From Rallus limicola (lineage: Eukaryota > Chordata > Aves > Gruiformes > Rallidae): a stretch of 64,000 bases of DNA. The notes beneath the pieces were generated by a model that saw nothing but the letters and a program-made list of their open reading frames with translations, was not told the origin of the DNA and did no database searches. The translations under genes and the position numbers were made by a program. The stretch spans positions 1-64,000 of the forward strand of contig JAKCOZ010000648.1 in assembly GCA_022605955.1 (NCBI GenBank), written 5' to 3'. This document shows positions 58,501 to 64,000 of the stretch, in pieces (the first letter of the stretch is position 1; every line of letters starts with the position of its first letter).

Positions 58501-59926
58501 CTCCTAACAGGACACACGAGCAGACCCTGTCACTTTGGCTCTCAGCCTTTTCCTTTGCCTGGAAAGAGGGAACATGCCTGGAACCTCCTACGGTGCTTTT
58601 CTCGGCCCTAGCAGACTGCAGTTCAAAACATGCTAAACGTCCAGCAATAACTCCCAAAGTAAAGAAGCTAGGCCTGAAAGGCATAGCTTGTCTGAAACCT
58701 CCTAACAGGACACACGAGCAGACCCTGTCGCTTTGGCTCTCAGCCTTTTCCTTTGCCTGGAAAGAGGGAACATGCCTGGAACCTCCTACGGTGCTTTTCT
58801 CGGCCCTAGCAGACTGCAGTTCAAAACATGCTAAACGTCCAGCAATAACTCCCAAAGTAAAGAAGCTAGGCCTGAAAGGCATAGCTTGTCTGAAACCTCC
58901 TAACAGGACACACGAGCAGACCCTCTCACTTTGGCTCTCAGCCTTTTCCTTTGCCTGGAAAGAGGGAACATGCCTGGAACCTCCTACGGTGCTTTTCTCG
59001 GCCCTAGCAGACTGCAGTTCAAAACATGCTAAACGTCCAGCAATAACTCCCAAAGTAAAGAAGCTAGGCCTGAAAGGCATAGCTTGTCTGAAACCTCCTA
59101 ACAGGACACACGAGCAGACCCTGTCGCTTTGGCTCTCAGCCTTTTCCTTTGCCTGGAAAGAGGGAACATGCCTGGAACCTCCTACGGTGCTTTTCTCGGC
59201 CCTAGCAGACTGCAGTTCAAAACATGCTAAACGTCCAGCAATAACTCCCAAAGTAAAGAAGCTAGGCCTGAAAGGCATAGCTTGTCTGAAACCTCCTAAC
59301 AGGACACACGAGCAGACCCTCTCACTTTGGCTCTCAGCCTTTTCCTTTGCCTGGAAAGAGGGAACATGCCTGGAACCTCCTACGGTGCTTTTCTCGGCCC
59401 TAGCAGACTGCAGTTCAAAACATGCTAAACGTCCAGCAATAACTCCCAAAGTAAAGAAGCTAGGCCTGAAAGGCATAGCTTGTCTGAAACCTCCTAACAG
59501 GACACACGAGCAGACCCTGTCGCTTTGGCTCTCAGCCTTTTCCTTTGCCTGGAAAGAGGGAACATGCCTGGAACCTCCTACGGTGCTTTTCTCGGCCCTA
59601 GCAGACTGCAGTTCAAAACATGCTAAACGTCCAGCAATAACTCCCAAAGTAAAGAAGCGAGGCCTGAAAGGCATAGCTTGTCTGAAACCTCCTAACAGGA
59701 CACACGAGCAGACCCTGTCACTTTGGCTCTCAGCCTTTTCCTTTGCCTGGAAAGAGGGAACATGCCTGGAACCTCCTACGGTGCTTTTCTCGGCCCTAGC
59801 AGACTGCAGTTCAAAACATGCTAAACGTCCAGCAATAACTCCCAAAGTAAAGAAGCTAGGCCTGAAAGGCATAGCTTGTCTGAAACCTCCTAACAGGACA
59901 CACGAGCAGACCCTGTCGCTTTGGCT
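55571..59926 (-). repeat. 11-monomer (2,178 bp) tandem duplication
   Basis: Three private variants recur at exactly 2,178 bp: GGCTCTAAGCC at 55571/57749, CCCTGTTGCTTTGG at about 55755/57933, and CCTACAGTGC at about 56210/58388. CTAAGC puts a stop in the otherwise open minus-strand frame at the same place in both copies. The second and third variants reappear together at about 61694 and 62150, 30 monomers minus 1 bp from the first copy, so a further partial copy exists. GTGCTTTACTCGG at 54831 and 59979 (26 monomers) gives another long-range match. Confidence 0.85.
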
Positions 59927-62900
59927 CTCAGCCTTTTCCTTTGCCTGGAAAGAGGGAACATGCCTGGAACCTCCTACGGTGCTTTACTCGGCCCTAGCAG
60001 ACTGCAGTTCAAAACATGCTAAACGTCCAGCAATAACTCCCAAAGTAAAGAAGCTAGGCCTGAAAGGCATAGCTTGTCTGAAACCTCCTAACAGGACACA
60101 CCAGCAGACCCTGTCACTTTGGCTCTCAGCCTTTTCCTTTGCCTGGAAAGAGGGAACATGCCTGGAACCTCCTACGGTGCTTTTCTCGGCCCTAGCAGAC
60201 TGCAGTTCAAATATGCTAAACGTCCAGCAATAACACCCAAAGTAAAGAAGCTAGGCCTGAAAGGCATAGCTTGTCTGAAACCTCCTAACAGGACACACCA
60301 GCAGACCCTGTCACTTTGGCTCTCAGCCTTTTCCTTTGCCTGGAAAGAGGGAACATGCCTGGAACCTCCTACGGTGCTTTTCTCGGCCCTAGCAGACTGC
60401 AGTTCAAAACATGCTAAACGTCCAGCAATAACTCCCAAAGTAAAGAAGCTAGGCCTGAAAGGCATAGCTTGTCTGAAACCTCCTAACAGGACACACCAGC
60501 AGACCCTGTCACTTTGGCTCTCAGCCTTTTCCTTTGCCTGGAAAGAGGGAACATGCCTGGAACCTCCTACGGTGCTTTTCTCGGCCCTAGCAGACTGCAG
60601 TTCAAAACATGCTAAACGTCCAGCAATAACTCCCAAAGTAAAGAAGCTAGGCCTGAAAGGCATAGCTTGTCTGAAACCTCCTAAGAGGACACACGAGCAG
60701 ACCCTGTCACTTTGGCTCTCAGCCTTTTCCTTTGCCTGGAAAGAGGGATCATGCCTGGAACCTCCTACGGTGCTTTTCTCGGCCCTAGCAGACTGCAGTT
60801 CAAAACATGCTAAACGTCCAGCAATAACTCCCAAAGTAAAGAAGCTAGGCCTGAAAGGCATAGCTTGTCTGAAACCTCCTAACAGGACACACGAGCAGAC
60901 CCTGTCGCTTTGGCTCTCAGCCTTTTCCTTTGCCTGGAAAGAGGGAACATGCCTGGAACCTCCTACGGTGCTTTTCTCGGCCCTAGCAGACTGCAGTTCA
61001 AAACATGCTAAACGTCCAGCAATAACTCCCAAAGTAAAGAAGCTAGGCCTGAAAGGCATAGCTTGTCTGAAACCTCCTAACAGGACACACGAGCAGACCC
61101 TGTCGCTTTGGCTCTCAGCCTTTTCCTTTGCCTGGAAAGAGGGAACATGCCTGGAACCTCCTACGGTGCTTTTCTCTGCCCTAGCAGACTGCAGTTCAAA
61201 ACATGCTAAACGTCCAGCAATAACTCCCAAAGTAAAGAAGCTAGGCCTGAAAGGCATAGCTTGTCTGAAACCTCCTAACAGGACACACGAGCAGACCCTG
61301 TCACTTTGGCTCTCAGCCTTTTCCTTTGCCTGGAAAGAGGGAACATGCCTGGAACCTCCTACGGTGCTTTTCTCGGCCCTAGCAGACTGCAGTTCAAAAC
61401 ATGCTAAACGTCCAGCAATAACTCCCAAAGTAAAGAAGCTAGGCCTGAAAGGCATAGCTTGTCTGAAACCTCCTAACAGGACACACGAGCAGACCCTGTC
61501 ACTTTGGCTCTCAGCCTTTTCCTTTGCCTGGAAAGAGGGAACATGCCTGGAACCTCCTACGGTGCTTTTCTCGGCCCTAGCAGACTGCAGTTCAAAACAT
61601 GCTAAACGTCCAGCAATAACTCCCAAAGTAAAGAAGCTAGGCCTGAAAGGCATAGCTTGTCTGAAACCTCCTAACAGGACACACGAGCAGACCCTGTTGC
61701 TTTGGCTCTCAGCCTTTTCCTTTGCCTGGAAAGAGGGAACATGCCTGGAACCTCCTACGGTGCTTTTCTCGGCCCTAGCAGACTGCAGTTCAAAACATGC
61801 TAAACGTCCAGCAATAACTCCCAAAGTAAAGAAGCTAGGCCTGAAAGGCATAGCTTGTCTGAAACCTCCTAACAGGACACACGAGCAGACCCTGTCGCTT
61901 TGGCTCTCAGCCTTTTCCTTTGCCTGGAAAGAGGGAACATGCCTGGAACCTCCTACGGTGCTTTTCTCGGCCCTAGCAGACTGCAGTTCAAAACATGCTA
62001 AACGTCCAGCAATAACTCCCAAAGTAAAGAAGCTAGGCCTGAAAGGCATAGCTTGTCTGAAACCTCCTAAGAGGACACACGAGCAGACCCTGTCACTTTG
62101 GCTCTCAGCCTTTTCCTTTGCCTGGAAAGAGGGAACATGCCTGGAACCTCCTACAGTGCTTTTCTCGGCCCTAGCAGACTGCAGTTCAAAACATGCTAAA
62201 CGTCCAGCAATAACTCCCAAAGTAAAGAAGCTAGGCCTGAAAGGCATAGCTTGTCTGAAACCTCCTAACAGGACACACGAGCAGACCCTGTCACTTTGGC
62301 TCTCAGCCTTTTCCTTTGCCTGGAAAGAGGGAACATGCCTGGAACCTCCTACGGTGCTTTTCTCGGCCCTAGCAGACTGCAGTTCAAAACATGCTAAACG
62401 TCCAGCAATAACTCCCAAAGTAAAGAAGCTAGGCCTGAAAGGCATAGCTTGTCTGAAACCTCCTAACAGGACACACGAGCAGACCCTGTCGCTTTGGCTC
62501 TCAGCCTTTTCCTTTGCCTGGAAAGAGGGAACATGCCTGGAACCTCCTACGGTGCTTTTCTCGGCCCTAGCAGACTGCAGTTCAAAACATGCTAAACGTC
62601 CAGCAATAACTCCCAAAGTAAAGAAGCTAGGCATGAAAGGCATAGCTTGTCTGAAACCTCCTAACAGGACACACGAGCAGACCCTGTCACTTTGGATCTC
62701 AGCCTTTTCCTTTGCCTGGAAAGAGGGAACATGCCTGGAACCTCCTACGGTGCTTTTCTCGGCCCTAGCAGACTGCAGTTCAAAACATGCTAAACGTCCA
62801 GCAATAACACCCAAAGTAAAGAAGCTAGGCCTGAAAGGCATAGCTTGTCTGAAACCTCCTAACAGGACTCACGAGCAGACCCTGTCACTTTGGCTCTCAG

Positions 62901-64000
62901 CCTTTTCCTTTGCCTGGAAAGAGGGAACATGCCTGGAACCTCCTACGGTGCTTTTCTCGGCCCTAGCAGACTGCAGTTCAAAACATGCTAAACGTCCAGC
63001 AATAACTCCCAAAGTAAAGAAGCTAGGCCTGAAAGGCATAGCTTGTCTGAAACCTCCTAACAGGACACACGAGCAGACCCTGTCACTTTGGCTCTCAGCC
63101 TTTTCCTTTGCCTGGAAAGAGGGAACATGCCTGGAACCTCCTACGGTGCTTTTCTCGGCCCTAGCAGACTGCAGTTCAAAACATGCTAAACGTCCAGCAA
63201 TAACTCCCAAAGTAAAGAAGCTAGGCCTGAAAGGCATAGCTTGTCTGAAACCTCCTAACAGGACACACGAGCAGACCCTGTCGCTTTGGCTCTCAGCCTT
63301 TTCCTTTGCCTGGAAAGAGGGAACATGCCTGGAACCTCCTACGGTGCTTTTCTCGGCCCTAGCAGACTGCAGTTCAAAACATGCTAAACGTCCAGCAATA
63401 ACTCCCAAAGTAAAGAAGCTAGGCCTGAAAGGCATAGCTTGTCTGAAACCTCCTAACAGGACACACGAGCAGACCCTGTCGCTTTGGCTCTCAGCCTTTT
63501 CCTTTGCCTGGAAAGAGGGAACATGCCTGGAACCTCCTACGGTGCTTTTCTCGGCCCTAGCAGACTGCAGTTCAAAACATGCTAAACGTCTAGCAATAAC
63601 TCCCAAAGTAAAGAAGCTAGGCCTGAAAGGCATAGCTTGTCTGAAACCTCCTAACAGGACACACGAGCAGACCCTGTCACTTTGGCTCTCAGCCTTTTCC
63701 TTTGCCTGGAAAGAGGGAACATGCCTGGAACCTCCTACTGTGCTTTTCTCGGCCCTAGCAGACTGCAGTTCAAAACATGCTAAACGTCCAGCAATAACTC
63801 CCAAAGTAAAGAAGCTAGGCCTGAAAGGCATAGCTTGTCTGAAACCTCCTAACAGGACACACGAGCAGACCCTGTCACTTTGGCTCTCAGCCTTTTCCTT
63901 TGCCTGGAAAGAGGGAACATGCCTGGAACCTCCTACGGTGCTTTTCTCGGCCCTAGCAGACTGCAGTTCAAAACATGCTAAACGTCCAGCAATAACTCCC

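Larger units (their letters stand above)
41263..64000 (-). repeat. 198 bp satellite array, reverse orientation (~115 monomers)
   Basis: The same 198 bp monomer as the left array, entirely in reverse complement: GCTTGTCTGAAACCTCCTAA and AACGTCCAGCAATAACTCCC recur at 198 bp. It runs to the end of the window. Variant spectrum differs from the left array. CCTAAGAGGACAC (GTCCTCTTAGG on the sense strand) is frequent here and nearly absent on the left. The TGCTGGTG form, common on the left, appears here only as CACACCAGC at about 53368, 54952, 60099, 60296 and 60494. A 1 bp deletion (TTCAAATATGC) lies near 60210. Stop-free frames on both strands have the same trivial cause as in the left array. Confidence 0.97.

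Noticed and set aside
11451..64000. CENP-B box in the 198 bp monomer
   Set aside because: ATTGCTGGACGTTTAGC has only loose resemblance to the CENP-B consensus and lacks the TTCG....A..CGGG core bases. CENP-B is also a mammalian system.
11451..64000. CRISPR array
   Set aside because: Regular spacing, but the whole 198 bp unit is conserved; there are no unique spacers between short repeats, and the context is eukaryotic.
41251..64000. Reverse array as a simple mirror artefact of a chimeric double-strand read
   Set aside because: Private variants and higher-order periods differ between the arms, and mirror matches are limited to a few markers near the junction. An assembly misjoin at the junction itself is still not excluded.

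Overview
The window is almost entirely repetitive DNA, and I find no protein-coding or RNA gene I can defend. It looks like a vertebrate genome and most likely a bird. The grounds are a CCCAGT-type minisatellite, C-rich tracts of the CCCCAAAAC kind, CpG-dense GC-rich flanking DNA, and a satellite monomer close to the ~190 bp seen in several avian centromeric satellites (zebra finch Tgut191A is one example). The species is not identifiable by eye, and another sauropsid is possible.

Layout: (1) 1-2081, a tandem array of ~286-302 bp units, each carrying a perfect G/C hairpin and arranged partly as a 582 bp dimer. (2) 2082-5912, two tandem copies of a ~1.9 kb CpG-rich unit, each with an internal 99 bp tandem repeat. 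The head of this unit resembles the 290 bp repeat. (3) 5913-7499, unassigned CpG-rich DNA with a diverged third fragment of the 1.9 kb unit at 7289-7436. (4) 7500-8272, a strand-asymmetric C-rich tract between ~45 bp direct repeats. (5) 8273-9030, non-repetitive DNA with a promoter-like minus-strand arrangement. (6) 9031-11007, diverged relatives of the main satellite flanking a CCCAGT minisatellite, the whole forming a lopsided inverted repeat. (7) 11008-11450, a short linker ending in an AT-rich GGAAATTT-type tract. (8) 11451-41252, about 150 head-to-tail copies of a 198 bp satellite. (9) 41251-41304, a sharp orientation switch with a 13 bp filler. (10) 41263-64000, about 115 copies of the same satellite in the opposite orientation, still running at the window edge.

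The satellite has higher-order structure: a 22-monomer (4,356 bp) period in 25.6-41.2 kb, a 7-monomer duplication at 15.7-18.4 kb, 8- and 17-monomer offsets (25-monomer sum) at 43.5-50.5 kb, and an 11-monomer (2,178 bp) duplication at 55.6-59.9 kb. The enormous open frames on both strands follow from a 198 bp (66-codon) unit that lacks stops in one frame per strand. Frameshifting indels and in-frame TGA variants argue against coding.

The two most notable points are the base-resolved inversion inside the array, and flanking sequences that look like ancestral or sister forms of the satellite monomer, themselves sitting in a second inverted structure.
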